This document shows, piece by piece, positions 54,203 through 63,395 of a stretch of 64,000 bases of DNA. How positions within the stretch are numbered: position 1 is the first letter of the stretch; each line of letters begins with the position of its first letter. The stretch covers positions 62,001 through 126,000 of the forward strand of contig NZ_JABFDI010000009.1 in the NCBI RefSeq assembly GCF_013403915.1, read 5' to 3'. The notes beneath the pieces were generated by a model. The model saw nothing but the letters and a program-made list of their open reading frames with translations, ran no database searches and was not told where the DNA came from. Both the position numbers and the translations under genes were made by a program. The stretch comes from Winogradskyella pacifica (lineage in GTDB: Bacteria > Bacteroidota > Bacteroidia > Flavobacteriales > Flavobacteriaceae).

Positions 54203-55859
54203 ATCTATACTATATATAGTCGTTATTATTGTTGGACTCGTTATCGTTAATGCGATTTCAAGTTCTGTATATCAACGTTTCGATCTAACCAAAGACCATC
54301 GTTACACACTTTCGGATGCTTCAAAATCATTAATCAGCGACTTAGATTCTCCGTTAATTATAGATGTTTTTTTAGAAGGTGATTTCCCTTCTGAATTCAG
54401 ATTACTTCAAACTGAAGTTAAACAAATTGTAGATGAATTTCAATTAGCATCTAACCAAATATTTGTCAATTATATTGATCCTGTTGAAGATGAAACCACA
54501 CGCCAACAATATATTGAACAACTTACAAATGCTGGCCTAGAACCCTACATCAACACAGATAACAGCACAGGCAAAGTCACGCAAGACATTATTTTCCCAT
54601 GGGCTTTTGCGAGTTATAAAGATCAAACATTAAAAATTCCACTTCTAAAAAAAAGTATCACGCAAGGTTTACAAGAACAAATTAATAATTCGGTACAAGC
54701 TTTAGAATATGCATTCGCAGACGGTTTTAGTAAACTGGTCAATGCAAAAGCTAAAAAGATTGCAATCTTAAAAGGTAACGGGGAATTAGATGATTTATAC
54801 ATCGCTGATTTTCTAAAAACTGTAAAACCGTATTATAATTTAGCGCAATTTACTTTAGATAGCGTCGCTACGAATCCACAAGGCACCTTAGATAATCTTA
54901 CATACTACGATTTAATTATTGCGGCAAAACCAAGTGTTCCGTTCACTGAAAATGAAAAGTTAGTTTTAGATCAATATACTATGAATGGGGGTAAAAGTCT
55001 ATGGCTTACTGAGTCTGTTGTTATGGATAAGGACAGTTTGCTAAATGATGCTGGTACTGGTGTTTCAATTATGCGCGATTTACATTTAAATGATTTCTTC
55101 TTCAAATACGGTGTAAGAATCAATCCTACTTTAGTAAAAGACCTCTATTCTGCTCCAATTATGTTGTCTATTGGAGAAGGCAGCCAAGCACAAATGCAAC
55201 CTATACAATGGCAATATTCGCCTTTGGCAGCATCCAACCCTAATCATTCCATTACTAAAAATTTAAACTTAGTAAAATTTGATTTTGCGAGTCCGATTGA
55301 CACATTAAAAAATGGTATTAAAAAATCAATCTTATTACAGAGTTCACCAAAATCAAAACTAGAAGGTGCACCAACTACAATTTCATTAGCAAATGTCACT
55401 AACTCACCAAATGAAGAAAGTTACAGTCTAGGCCCACAAAATTTAGCTGTGCTTTTAGAAGGTGAATTTTCTTCGGTATATGATCAGCGTGTTCTTCCTT
55501 TTAAGGTGAAGAACTTTAAATCTAAAAGTACTGCTACTAAAATGGTAGTGATTTCTGATGGAGACCTTATAAAAAATGAAGTCATTAGAAACAGACCACA
55601 AGAATTGGGCTTTGATCAACTCACCGGAAAATCATTCGGAAATAAAGAATTTCTGCTAAATTCGGTGAATTACCTCTTGGACGATTCTGGACTTATAAAC
55701 ATAAGATCTAAAGAAATAAATGTCGCTTTTTTAGATGCGGAAAAAATTAAAGATAATAAATCCACATGGCAATTTATTAATATTGCTTTGCCACTCATAC
55801 TTTTAGGACTGTTTGGTTTTGTATTTAACTATTTAAGAAAACGTAAATATGCCGCTTAA
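54189..55859 (+). CDS. gldG: gliding motility-associated ABC transporter substrate-binding protein GldG
   Basis: The ATG at 54189 gives 556 residues; an in-frame TTG at 54183 adds two. A membrane helix near the N-terminus (about 6-25) is followed by RFDLTKDHRYTLSDASKSL, characteristic of GldG and related ABC-auxiliary proteins, a large extracytoplasmic domain, and a C-terminal helix (about 530-550, INIALPLILLGLFGFVFNYL). It is the partner of GldF in the gliding transporter. No terminator was recognised after it. Confidence 0.92.
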   Translation: MKKNKSILYIVVIIVGLVIVNAISSSVYQRFDLTKDHRYTLSDASKSLISDLDSPLIIDVFLEGDFPSEFRLLQTEVKQIVDEFQLASNQIFVNYIDPVEDETTRQQYIEQLTNAGLEPYINTDNSTGKVTQDIIFPWAFASYKDQTLKIPLLKKSITQGLQEQINNSVQALEYAFADGFSKLVNAKAKKIAILKGNGELDDLYIADFLKTVKPYYNLAQFTLDSVATNPQGTLDNLTYYDLIIAAKPSVPFTENEKLVLDQYTMNGGKSLWLTESVVMDKDSLLNDAGTGVSIMRDLHLNDFFFKYGVRINPTLVKDLYSAPIMLSIGEGSQAQMQPIQWQYSPLAASNPNHSITKNLNLVKFDFASPIDTLKNGIKKSILLQSSPKSKLEGAPTTISLANVTNSPNEESYSLGPQNLAVLLEGEFSSVYDQRVLPFKVKNFKSKSTATKMVVISDGDLIKNEVIRNRPQELGFDQLTGKSFGNKEFLLNSVNYLLDDSGLINIRSKEINVAFLDAEKIKDNKSTWQFINIALPLILLGLFGFVFNYLRKRKYAA

Positions 55860-55916
55860 ATTTCGGTCATTTTCACCCTTGATTTCAGACCCTAAAGCGC
55901 ATAATTTGTTAATAAG

Positions 55917-55952
55917 TTTGTTTTAAAAAACCCTTCTATTAGGATATATTTG
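55917..55952 (+). promoter_or_regulatory. dnaN promoter, Bacteroidota type
   Basis: TTTG at 55917-55920 is followed after 24 bases by TATATTTG at 55945-55952, a full match to TAnnTTTG. The spacer is slightly long. It would give a leader of about 120 bases. Confidence 0.48.
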
Positions 55953-56081
55953 TAATACCAATTAAAAGTATAAAACACATCTATTCAGCATGAAACATCT
56001 AACCAAATGAGGTCAGATTTTATATTAAACTTTCATTAAGGTGTTCTTTGTGTCGGATACAAAACAATTAAGATATAACAC

Positions 56082-57200
56082 ATGAAATTCATTGTTTCAA
56101 GTACCTATTTATTAAAACAGCTCCAAGTATTAGGAGGGGTTATTAATAACAGTAATACACTACCTATTTTAGATAATTTCTTATTTGAACTAAGCCTATC
56201 AAAATTAACGATTTCGGCTAGTGATTTAGAAACGACAATGTCTGCAACAATTGATGTTGAAAGTGATTCTGAAGGCAGCATTGCGTTACCTGCAAGATTA
56301 CTTTTAGATACCTTAAAGACATTTCCTGAGCAACCTTTAACCTTTGTTGTTGAAGAAAACAATACGGTAGAAATTAGCTCTAATCATGGTAAATATGCTT
56401 TAGCTTATGCTGATGGTGCAGAATTTCCAAATGCTGTATCTATTGAAGATGCTAGTACAACAACCATTATGGGAGACATCTTAGCAACAGCAATTAGTAA
56501 AACAATTTTTGCTGCTGGTAATGATGACTTAAGACCAGTAATGAGTGGTGTATTCTTTCAGTTTTCTCAAGATAATTTAACCTTTGTAGCAACGGATGCT
56601 CATAAATTGGTAAAATATACTAGAAACGATGTTAGCGCAACTGAAACAGCAGAATTCATTATGCCTAAAAAGCCTTTAAATCTTTTAAAGGGTATTTTAT
56701 CAGGAAGTGATGATGATGTATTAGTAGAATACAACGAATCTAATGCCAAGTTTACTTTTGAAAACTCAGTATTAATTTGTCGTTTAATCGATGGAAAATA
56801 TCCTAATTACGAAGCGGTAATTCCTAAAGAGAACCCAAATAAATTAGTAATAGATAGAACACAATTTTTAAACTCTGTACGTCGTGTTAGTATTTTCTCT
56901 AACAAAACAACGCATCAAATTCGTTTAAAAATCGCTGGTGCAGAATTAAACATCTCTGCGGAAGACATCGATTACTCAAACAAAGCAGAAGAGCGTTTAA
57001 CATGTGATTACCAAGGTGATGATATGCAAATTGGTTTTAACTCGCGCTTCTTAACAGAAATGATAAATAACTTAAACTCAGATAACGTTCAGTTAGAAAT
57101 GAGTTTACCAAATAGAGCTGGTATTTTAACGCCAATTGATGGTTTAGATGAAGGTGAGCATGTTACAATGCTTGTTATGCCAGTGATGTTGAATAATTAA
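56082..57200 (+). CDS. dnaN: DNA polymerase III subunit beta (sliding clamp)
   Basis: DnaN forms the ring that holds the replicative polymerase on DNA. At 372 residues it has the three-fold repeated clamp structure: NTLPILDNFLFEL near residue 24, KTIFAAGNDDLRPVMSGVFFQF near 145, and MPVMLNN at the C-terminus, where the family has M-P-M/V-R-like ends. No dnaA, recF or oriC is present beside it, so replication origin linkage is absent here. Confidence 0.95.
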   Translation: MKFIVSSTYLLKQLQVLGGVINNSNTLPILDNFLFELSLSKLTISASDLETTMSATIDVESDSEGSIALPARLLLDTLKTFPEQPLTFVVEENNTVEISSNHGKYALAYADGAEFPNAVSIEDASTTTIMGDILATAISKTIFAAGNDDLRPVMSGVFFQFSQDNLTFVATDAHKLVKYTRNDVSATETAEFIMPKKPLNLLKGILSGSDDDVLVEYNESNAKFTFENSVLICRLIDGKYPNYEAVIPKENPNKLVIDRTQFLNSVRRVSIFSNKTTHQIRLKIAGAELNISAEDIDYSNKAEERLTCDYQGDDMQIGFNSRFLTEMINNLNSDNVQLEMSLPNRAGILTPIDGLDEGEHVTMLVMPVMLNN

Positions 57201-57231
57201 GAGCTTATTTCTTGCAACTTAATTCAATACA

Positions 57232-57259
57232 AAAAGGCTCACCAATTGGTGAGCCTTTT
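57232..57259. terminator. terminator between dnaN and the DUF4870 gene
   Basis: A perfect palindrome, AAAAGGCTCACCAA and its complement, forms a 12-14 bp stem with T tracts on both sides. It can serve both convergent genes. Confidence 0.8.
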
Positions 57260-57279
57260 ACTTTCCATATCTTTAACTA

Positions 57280-57642
57280 CTAACTAATAAAATTAAGAGA
57301 CAATGGATAGCTTGGTAATTCTCCGTTACTAGCTTTTATTGCATTTATAATTGGCATAACAAATGCCAAAATAGCAACTAATATTAAGGTTAAAATTCCC
57401 AATCCAACAACAAAGATTAACGGAATACTAATTATAGAATAGATAAGCATGCTTAATTGAAAATTCAGAATAGATTTTCCATGAGCATCCATACCTTCAA
57501 CTTGATCTTTTTGAGTTGCCCAAATAATTAAAGGTGCTAATAGCCCTCCAAAACCTGTAACATAAGTTAATAATTGCGATAAATGTGTTATAACTAATAA
57601 TTGATTGTCTGTGCGTTTAAGCGTGTGATAATTTGATTCCAT
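57280..57642 (-). CDS. DUF4870 membrane protein
   Basis: The ATG at 57640-57642 gives 120 residues; an upstream in-frame start adds ten. Three to four hydrophobic helices and the segments LSQLLTYVTGFGGLLAPLIIW, DAHGKSILNFQLSM and NAIKASNGE are typical of DUF4870 (Tic20-like) proteins. Function unknown. It is separated from dnaN by a bidirectional terminator. Confidence 0.8.
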   Translation of the reverse strand: MESNYHTLKRTDNQLLVITHLSQLLTYVTGFGGLLAPLIIWATQKDQVEGMDAHGKSILNFQLSMLIYSIISIPLIFVVGLGILTLILVAILAFVMPIINAIKASNGELPSYPLSLNFIS

Positions 57643-57907
57643 AATTGATGATTTTACATTTATATGACGCAAATGGATTTAATTTGTTACACTTCATATA
57701 TAAAATTAACAAAATTAAGAAATTCCATCCCACTTCCCGAAAACCTCACTTTACTAAAATAGTTTCAGATATGCGTAATCTTTATTAGTTCTTCCCTTTC
57801 CGAATGGCAAAATATCCTTAAATTTATTCTCTTATTTTTTTTTAAAATTCTTAACAAGACATCTTTTCACTTTTTGGATATCTTTTAAAGATATAATCTA
57901 GATTCTT

Positions 57908-59305
57908 ATGAATATTACAGCTGCATATACCGACCTCTATCAAATCACAATGGCTCAAGTTTACTTTGGCACTAAACCCGATGGACGAGCGGTCTTCGAT
58001 TATTATTTTCGACATAATCCATTTAAAAGTGGTTATTCTATTTTTGCAGGACTAGAAGATGTTTTGGAAATTCTTGAAACCCTTGAGTTCTCATCATCAG
58101 ATATTTCATATTTAAAACAAAAAGGGTTTGAAAGCGATTTTCTAGATTATTTAAAGAACTTCCGCTTTAAAGGAAACATTTATTCGAGTAAAGAAGGTGA
58201 TGTGGTGTTTCCCAACCGACCTATCTTACAAGTGGAGGCTAATATTATAGAAGCTCAGATTATTGAGACGCTTTTACTAAACATTCTTAATTTTCAAACT
58301 TTAATTGCTACAAAAGCTAGTAGAATAAGATTTAGCGCTAAAGACGGAATTCTATTAGATATGGGCTTACGTCGTGCACATGCTACTGGTGGCTATTATG
58401 CCTCTAGAGCAGCTGCAATTGGTGGGTTTGACAGCACAAGTAATGTTAAGGCTGCTGAGGATTATAATATACCTTCGTCTGGCACCATGGCACATTCTTT
58501 TATACAAAGTTATGACGAGGAATTACAAGCTTTTCGAGATTTTTCTAAAATGCGACCAGAAAATTGTGTCCTCTTAATTGACACCTACAATACGCTTAAA
58601 AGCGGACTACCAAACGCCATAACTGTGGCCAAAGAAATGGAGATACAAGGAGAGCGATTGCTAGGCGTACGTTTAGATAGTGGTGATTTAGCGTATCTAT
58701 CTAAAAAAACGCGTGCTATCCTCGATGATGCTAATTTAGGTTACGTAAAAATTGTAGCATCGAACCAATTGGATGAATATGTCATAAAAAGTTTGAAAGA
58801 ACAAGGTGCACCTATTGATATTTTTGGTGTGGGCACAAACCTAGTCACCGGAAAACCAGATGCTGCCATGGACGGTGTTTATAAATTAGCAGAATATAAT
58901 GATACACCAAGAATTAAACTTTCTGAAAATATTATTAAAACATCGCTACCATTTAAAAAGCAAGTTTACCGAATGATAGACGACAATGGCATGTTTTACG
59001 GTGCTGATGCGATAGCACTTTTTTCTGAAGGCGACGTTGATCTTATGGAACACCCTTTTGATACAACAAAAAGTTTAGACCTTAATTCTTTTAAACATGA
59101 ACCGTTGCTTGAACAAGTCATGAAAAATGGAAAACGAATAGTTCCATCTCGAACCGTGACTGAAATTTCGAAATATTCTCAATCGCGTTTAGAACAACTT
59201 CCTAATGAATACAAACGTTTTCAAAATCCACATATTTACAAAATCGGACTTAGCTCAACACTTAAGAAAGAACGTGATACTTTAATAAAAAAACATAAAT
59301 TCTAA
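57908..59305 (+). CDS. pncB: nicotinate phosphoribosyltransferase
   Basis: PncB makes nicotinate mononucleotide from nicotinate and PRPP in NAD salvage. The 465 residues begin with TAAYTDLYQITMAQVYF and carry FDYYFRHNPFKSGYSIFAG, LLDMGLRRAHATGGYYASRAA, GTMAHSFIQ, GVRLDSGDLAYLS and FGVGTNLVTG, all family motifs including the His of the GTMAHS segment that is phosphorylated in relatives. The stop codon is 39 bases before pncA, so the two form an operon. Confidence 0.95.
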   Translation: MNITAAYTDLYQITMAQVYFGTKPDGRAVFDYYFRHNPFKSGYSIFAGLEDVLEILETLEFSSSDISYLKQKGFESDFLDYLKNFRFKGNIYSSKEGDVVFPNRPILQVEANIIEAQIIETLLLNILNFQTLIATKASRIRFSAKDGILLDMGLRRAHATGGYYASRAAAIGGFDSTSNVKAAEDYNIPSSGTMAHSFIQSYDEELQAFRDFSKMRPENCVLLIDTYNTLKSGLPNAITVAKEMEIQGERLLGVRLDSGDLAYLSKKTRAILDDANLGYVKIVASNQLDEYVIKSLKEQGAPIDIFGVGTNLVTGKPDAAMDGVYKLAEYNDTPRIKLSENIIKTSLPFKKQVYRMIDDNGMFYGADAIALFSEGDVDLMEHPFDTTKSLDLNSFKHEPLLEQVMKNGKRIVPSRTVTEISKYSQSRLEQLPNEYKRFQNPHIYKIGLSSTLKKERDTLIKKHKF

Positions 59306-59344
59306 ACGAGTCTAACAAATCAATTCAAAATAAAAAATCTACTG

Positions 59345-59950
59345 ATGAAAACGCTACTGATAATTGATGTACAGAATGATTTTATGCCAAGTGGATCGCT
59401 TCCTGTTCCCAATGGAGATGAAATTGTACCTGTAATTAATAAGATTCGAGATAAATTTGATTTGGTAATTGGCACACAAGATTGGCACCCAAAAGATCAT
59501 ATAAGTTTTGCTAGCAATCACGAAGGAAAATCTAATTTTGATGTGATTGAAATTCATAATCAACCACAAATCTTATGGCCAGATCACTGCGTGCAAGGCA
59601 CAGAAGGCGCAAAATTTCATCCCGGTTTAAATACCGAAAAATTTGAAGCTATTTTTAGAAAAGGAACAGATAAAACTATTGATAGTTACAGTGCCTTTTA
59701 TGATAATGGCCATTTAAAGTCAACCGGATTAACAGGTTATTTAAAAGAAAAAGAAATCACCCAATTGTATGTTTGTGGTTTAGCGGCGGATATTTGTGTT
59801 TACTTTTCAATAATTGATGCCTTGCAGGAAGGTTTTTCTTGCTATTTTATTGATGATGCTTCTAAAGCTCTAGATACTAAAGAATTTGAAACGCTTAAAA
59901 AAGAAATGATTGCTAAAGGAATTCAAATCGTAAGGTCGGAATCTTTATAA
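59345..59950 (+). CDS. pncA: nicotinamidase
   Basis: PncA hydrolyses nicotinamide to nicotinate, which PncB then uses. The 201-residue isochorismatase-fold protein has the catalytic triad Asp8 in LIIDVQNDF, Lys106 in FRKGTD and Cys151 in LAADICVYF, plus metal ligands Asp46 and His48 in TQDWHPKDHISFAS and the WPDHCVQGT segment. It is the second gene of the salvage operon. Confidence 0.95.
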   Translation: MKTLLIIDVQNDFMPSGSLPVPNGDEIVPVINKIRDKFDLVIGTQDWHPKDHISFASNHEGKSNFDVIEIHNQPQILWPDHCVQGTEGAKFHPGLNTEKFEAIFRKGTDKTIDSYSAFYDNGHLKSTGLTGYLKEKEITQLYVCGLAADICVYFSIIDALQEGFSCYFIDDASKALDTKEFETLKKEMIAKGIQIVRSESL

Positions 59951-59964
59951 TAGAGACAGCACAA

Positions 59965-60273
59965 TTAGTTCTCTGGTTTTTTATTCATTTTTAAGTAAAT
60001 CCATTTGGCAAATACAAGTCCTAAAAGACCTCCCAATGCAGATACTACTATATTAATCAATAATCGAAGTCCATCAAAATCCCCATTATTCATTATAGAC
60101 CAAGGATCAAAACCTAATCTGCCAAAAGACTTGATTAATAAAACACTTCCAAAAACGCCAATTAAAGTATTTCCCTTAAACCCAAACGTATATTTTTTAT
60201 TAAAATAACCGAATAGATTCGCAGCAATTATTCCTACCAGAATACTAATTAATGAAATTAAAGTGCCTGTCAT
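59965..60273 (-). CDS. small membrane protein, GlsB/YeaQ-like
   Basis: A 102-residue protein with three hydrophobic helices. GIIAANLFGYFNKK, GVFGSVLLIKSFG and SALGGLLGLVFAKW give the glycine-rich pattern of the Transgly_assoc (GlsB/YeaQ/YmgE) family of stress-response membrane proteins. The identification is moderate, since the family is short and variable. It lies 15 bases downstream of cydB on the same strand and may be transcribed with cydAB. Confidence 0.6.
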   Translation of the reverse strand: MTGTLISLISILVGIIAANLFGYFNKKYTFGFKGNTLIGVFGSVLLIKSFGRLGFDPWSIMNNGDFDGLRLLINIVVSALGGLLGLVFAKWIYLKMNKKPEN

Positions 60274-60288
60274 AATAACAACATTTTA

Positions 60289-61362
60289 TTAATGTCCATA
60301 ATCCATGTGATCTATTTTCCCACCCATTAATCTTTTTTGAATAATCATATATACAAAAAGAAGAATAAAACCAATAATTCCCCAAGTCATAGCCACAGAC
60401 AAACCATATTCTGATGCAGCTGTATTGTATATGGTTAAATCCTCGTGAGTATCATTAATAGAAGGTAATATTACAGGAAATAATGATGCCAATGACGATG
60501 TGATTCCTCCCAATATTAATAAGGTTGACAATACAAAAGCATGACTATCTTTTTTGATTTTTTTTATAAAAAACAACCCTACTAATCCTATTATATAAAT
60601 AAAAGGAAACACTAATAAATAAGGCTTATGAATAAAATTATCTAATGAATTAGGGTTCACTATTTGCCATACATATAATGAGAATAATGTCAGCACAGCA
60701 AGCGCGATATTCAACTTAAAAATAACACTTTTTAGCTTTGAATTGATTGAGGAATTCGTTTTTAAAATCACCCAATTAGCACCATGAATTGTTAAGGTGA
60801 CTACAGCAATAAATCCTATAATAATTGTAAACCAATCTATAACTCCAGGGTGCTCTGTTAACGGACTAAAACTACTATCCCATAAAGGCAAGAAAAAATA
60901 ATGCCCTTCATGAGCGGAAACTCCGTTTTCTACACTTCCTAAATTGACTCCTCTAACAATATTACCCAAAGCGATACCGAAAAACAAGGCTAATAACAAG
61001 CTAGAAACTCCAAAGGATTTATCCCAAATATCTTTCCACATTTGATATTTAAACTGTCCTCTAAATTCTAAGCCAATAGCTCTAAAAATAATTAGCCATA
61101 AAACAATTATTAAAGGCAGATAAAAGCCACTAAAAACAGAGGCATAAAATGTGGGAAACGCCATAAAAAGCATTCCGCCAGCTGCCACTAACCAAACTTC
61201 ATTAGAATCCCAAAATAACCCTGCAGACTTTGTAATTACCTCTTTATCCTCTTCTTTTTTAGCAAAGAACAAATGAATGATGCCGGCACCAAAATCATAA
61301 CCATCTAAAATAAAAAATACAGTTAAAACAATTCCTACCGCGATGTACCAAAATATTTCCAT
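60289..61362 (-). CDS. cydB: cytochrome bd oxidase subunit II
   Basis: CydB is the second subunit of the bd-type quinol oxidase. The 357 residues contain about nine membrane helices and the subunit II signature LDGYDFGAGI near residue 20, followed by WDSNEVWLVAAGGMLFMAFP. It is two bases downstream of cydA. The short loop after helix VI and the length are normal. Confidence 0.94.
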   Translation of the reverse strand: MEIFWYIAVGIVLTVFFILDGYDFGAGIIHLFFAKKEEDKEVITKSAGLFWDSNEVWLVAAGGMLFMAFPTFYASVFSGFYLPLIIVLWLIIFRAIGLEFRGQFKYQMWKDIWDKSFGVSSLLLALFFGIALGNIVRGVNLGSVENGVSAHEGHYFFLPLWDSSFSPLTEHPGVIDWFTIIIGFIAVVTLTIHGANWVILKTNSSINSKLKSVIFKLNIALAVLTLFSLYVWQIVNPNSLDNFIHKPYLLVFPFIYIIGLVGLFFIKKIKKDSHAFVLSTLLILGGITSSLASLFPVILPSINDTHEDLTIYNTAASEYGLSVAMTWGIIGFILLFVYMIIQKRLMGGKIDHMDYGH

Positions 61363-61364
61363 AA

Positions 61365-62696
61365 TTAATGTGTTTTAGGCGTTGGACCTTCGTTAATTGT
61401 TTTGCCTACTAAGACTAGAAATAATAAACCTAGTAACATATATAAAGCAACAAAACCTAATAATGTAAATAAGGTATTACCAGATGATACTGTAGGCGAA
61501 ATACCATCGCTTGTTCTTAATAAGCCGTAAACTAAATACGGTTGCCTACCCAGTTCTGCTGTGTACCACCCCGTAATGTTTGCGATATATGGAAAGGGCA
61601 CTAAAAACATGATTGTCCAAAGTAGTGGTTTGATATTGTAGAGTTTTTTTCGCCATAAAAAGAACAACGCTAAAGCCATAACACCAATAAATATAGTTCC
61701 TAGACCAACCATTATGTGATACGAATAATATAAGGCAGGTATATTATCTGGCAATTCATCGGCATCAAACTGATCCATACCAGGAATTTGTTTGTGCCAT
61801 TCTTGATAGGTTAAAAAGCTTAATATATTAGGAACTGCAATCTTATTATCTAACTTTTTTTCGACCATGTTAGGTTGTCCTATTAGAACGATTTCGGCCC
61901 CTGCTTCTTCGGTTTCAAAAATGCCTTCCATAGCTGCAAATGTTCCTGGTTGGTATTTTGCAACGTTTTTAGCATTCCAATCTCCTGTCGGAAAAGCAAC
62001 TAACACACTAGAAATAAGTCCAAATACCACACCTGTTTTTAAAAACAATTTTCCATATTCTGAATGTTTGTTTCTTAAGATATAAAACGCACCTATACTA
62101 GACATCACAAAAGCGGACGTTACAACCGATGCCATTTGATTATGTAGAAAAGCAGGCAATAACCAAGGGTTTGTAAAAAGAGCAGAAAAGTTTTCTAATA
62201 CAAATTTTCCATTGTCTAAAATTTCGTATCCAACAGGGTGTTGCATCCAAGCATTAGTAGCGAGGATAAACCAACCACTTGCCCAAGAGCCCAAGAATAC
62301 TAAAAAGCCTGTTAGAAAGTGTAGCTTCTGCCCCATTAACTTTTCACCAAAAATGAATAGCGCTAAAAACGACGATTCTAGAAAAAAGGAGAACATACCT
62401 TCCATGGCTAAAGTTTGTCCAATAATGCCACCTGTTAACTCTGAAAATTTTGCCCAATTGGTGCCAAATTGAAACTCCATCGGAATCCCTGTTACCACAC
62501 CCATGGTAAAATTAATAGCAAAAATTTTCATGAAAAATTTTGCTGCATTGTTATATTTATCAATTTTAGTTCTAAGAAATTTCCATTTAAAGTAGACGAT
62601 CATCAACGATAGTCCCATGGTTAATTGCGGAAAAATGTAGTGAAATGTGATAGTAAATGCAAATTGCAATCTATCGTAAAAGATCATGTCTTCCAT
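61365..62696 (-). CDS. cydA: cytochrome bd oxidase subunit I
   Basis: CydA carries the heme groups and quinol site of the bd oxidase, which keeps respiration going at low oxygen. His19 in FTITFHYIFPQL is the usual heme b595 ligand, FQFGTNWAKF follows the first helices, and ELGRQPYLVYGLLRT lies near the C-terminus. At 443 residues it is about 80 shorter than E. coli CydA, which fits the short Q-loop type. Confidence 0.94.
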   Translation of the reverse strand: MEDMIFYDRLQFAFTITFHYIFPQLTMGLSLMIVYFKWKFLRTKIDKYNNAAKFFMKIFAINFTMGVVTGIPMEFQFGTNWAKFSELTGGIIGQTLAMEGMFSFFLESSFLALFIFGEKLMGQKLHFLTGFLVFLGSWASGWFILATNAWMQHPVGYEILDNGKFVLENFSALFTNPWLLPAFLHNQMASVVTSAFVMSSIGAFYILRNKHSEYGKLFLKTGVVFGLISSVLVAFPTGDWNAKNVAKYQPGTFAAMEGIFETEEAGAEIVLIGQPNMVEKKLDNKIAVPNILSFLTYQEWHKQIPGMDQFDADELPDNIPALYYSYHIMVGLGTIFIGVMALALFFLWRKKLYNIKPLLWTIMFLVPFPYIANITGWYTAELGRQPYLVYGLLRTSDGISPTVSSGNTLFTLLGFVALYMLLGLLFLVLVGKTINEGPTPKTH

Positions 62697-62759
62697 ATCT
62701 GGATTTTAGACTATAAAAATACGAATGAAAAGCCAATAACTACGCAACTTTTGCGACAT

Positions 62760-62790
62760 AAAAAGGCCACCTAAATCACTTTAGATAGCC
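62760..62790 (-). terminator. terminator of the small membrane protein gene
   Basis: On the minus strand, GGCTATCTAAA pairs with TTTAGGTGGCC around GTGA with two G-U pairs and is followed by TTTTT. It separates the 62819-62977 gene from cydA, so cydA must have its own promoter or receive readthrough. Confidence 0.65.
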
Positions 62791-62818
62791 ACAGTTTTTC
62801 AAATGATTGCATTTATAA

Positions 62819-62977
62819 TTATCTTTCTATTGAATCGTCATCTTTAGGTTTTCCGCTCATCATCATTTTAAGAACAACTCCAACTAAAGTCAGACATACT
62901 AATGCAAAAATAGCAATCATTACAACTCCGTTATTCCAATTATTAACAAGTGTCACTGCAGTATTAATCATAATCAT
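62819..62977 (-). CDS. short membrane protein upstream of cydA (52 residues)
   Basis: An open frame of 52 codons in the gap between trxA and cydA. The ATG at 62975-62977 or a second one at 62969-62971 can start it. The product has one clear membrane helix (about 19-41, VVMIAIFALVCLTLVGVVLK), then MMMSGKPKDDDSIER as a charged tail, and no signal peptide cleavage site. The helix-plus-charged-tail pattern is that of many small membrane subunits, e.g. CydX or CcoQ, but it is not adjacent in the same way and the match is only in type. Confidence 0.6.
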   Translation of the reverse strand: MIMINTAVTLVNNWNNGVVMIAIFALVCLTLVGVVLKMMMSGKPKDDDSIER

Positions 62978-63054
62978 GTGTTTAAATTATTACAACAAAA
63001 ATATAGTACGCAGCTTAATTTAATTATGACATTTATCAGTAAAACCAACTTTAA

Positions 63055-63348
63055 TTAATGTGTATTAATCACATTAATAATATCACTTTCTTGAAGTACA
63101 CCCGATTGTCTCCAAACTTGCTTACCATTTTTAAATAATAACATTGTTGGCACTCCTCTCACTTGATATTTTGAAGCCAAAGCTTGATTTTTATCAACAT
63201 CTATTTTTAATATAGTAATACCATCACCCAATTTATCTTTTACTTGTTTTAAAATTGGACTCAACATTTTACAAGGTCCGCACCAATCGGCGAAAAAATC
63301 AACTAAAACGGGCTGCTCTTGATTTATTATTTCTGAAAATTTACTCAT
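63055..63348 (-). CDS. trxA: thioredoxin
   Basis: A 97-residue cytoplasmic thioredoxin. The redox motif WCGPCK is at residues 22-27 (Cys23 and Cys26) in DFFADWCGPCKML, KIDVDKNQALASKYQVRGVPTMLLFKNGK includes the cis-proline Pro loop. It reduces protein disulfides with thioredoxin reductase. It lies downstream of the phosphopantetheinyl transferase gene on the same strand. Confidence 0.94.
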   Translation of the reverse strand: MSKFSEIINQEQPVLVDFFADWCGPCKMLSPILKQVKDKLGDGITILKIDVDKNQALASKYQVRGVPTMLLFKNGKQVWRQSGVLQESDIINVINTH

Positions 63349-63395
63349 ATCTAACTTAATTTTTTATTGCTAACCAATATATAATATACTTAAGA

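Noticed and set aside
56082-57200. Replication origin near dnaN
   Set aside because: No dnaA or recF gene and no cluster of DnaA boxes was seen around it.
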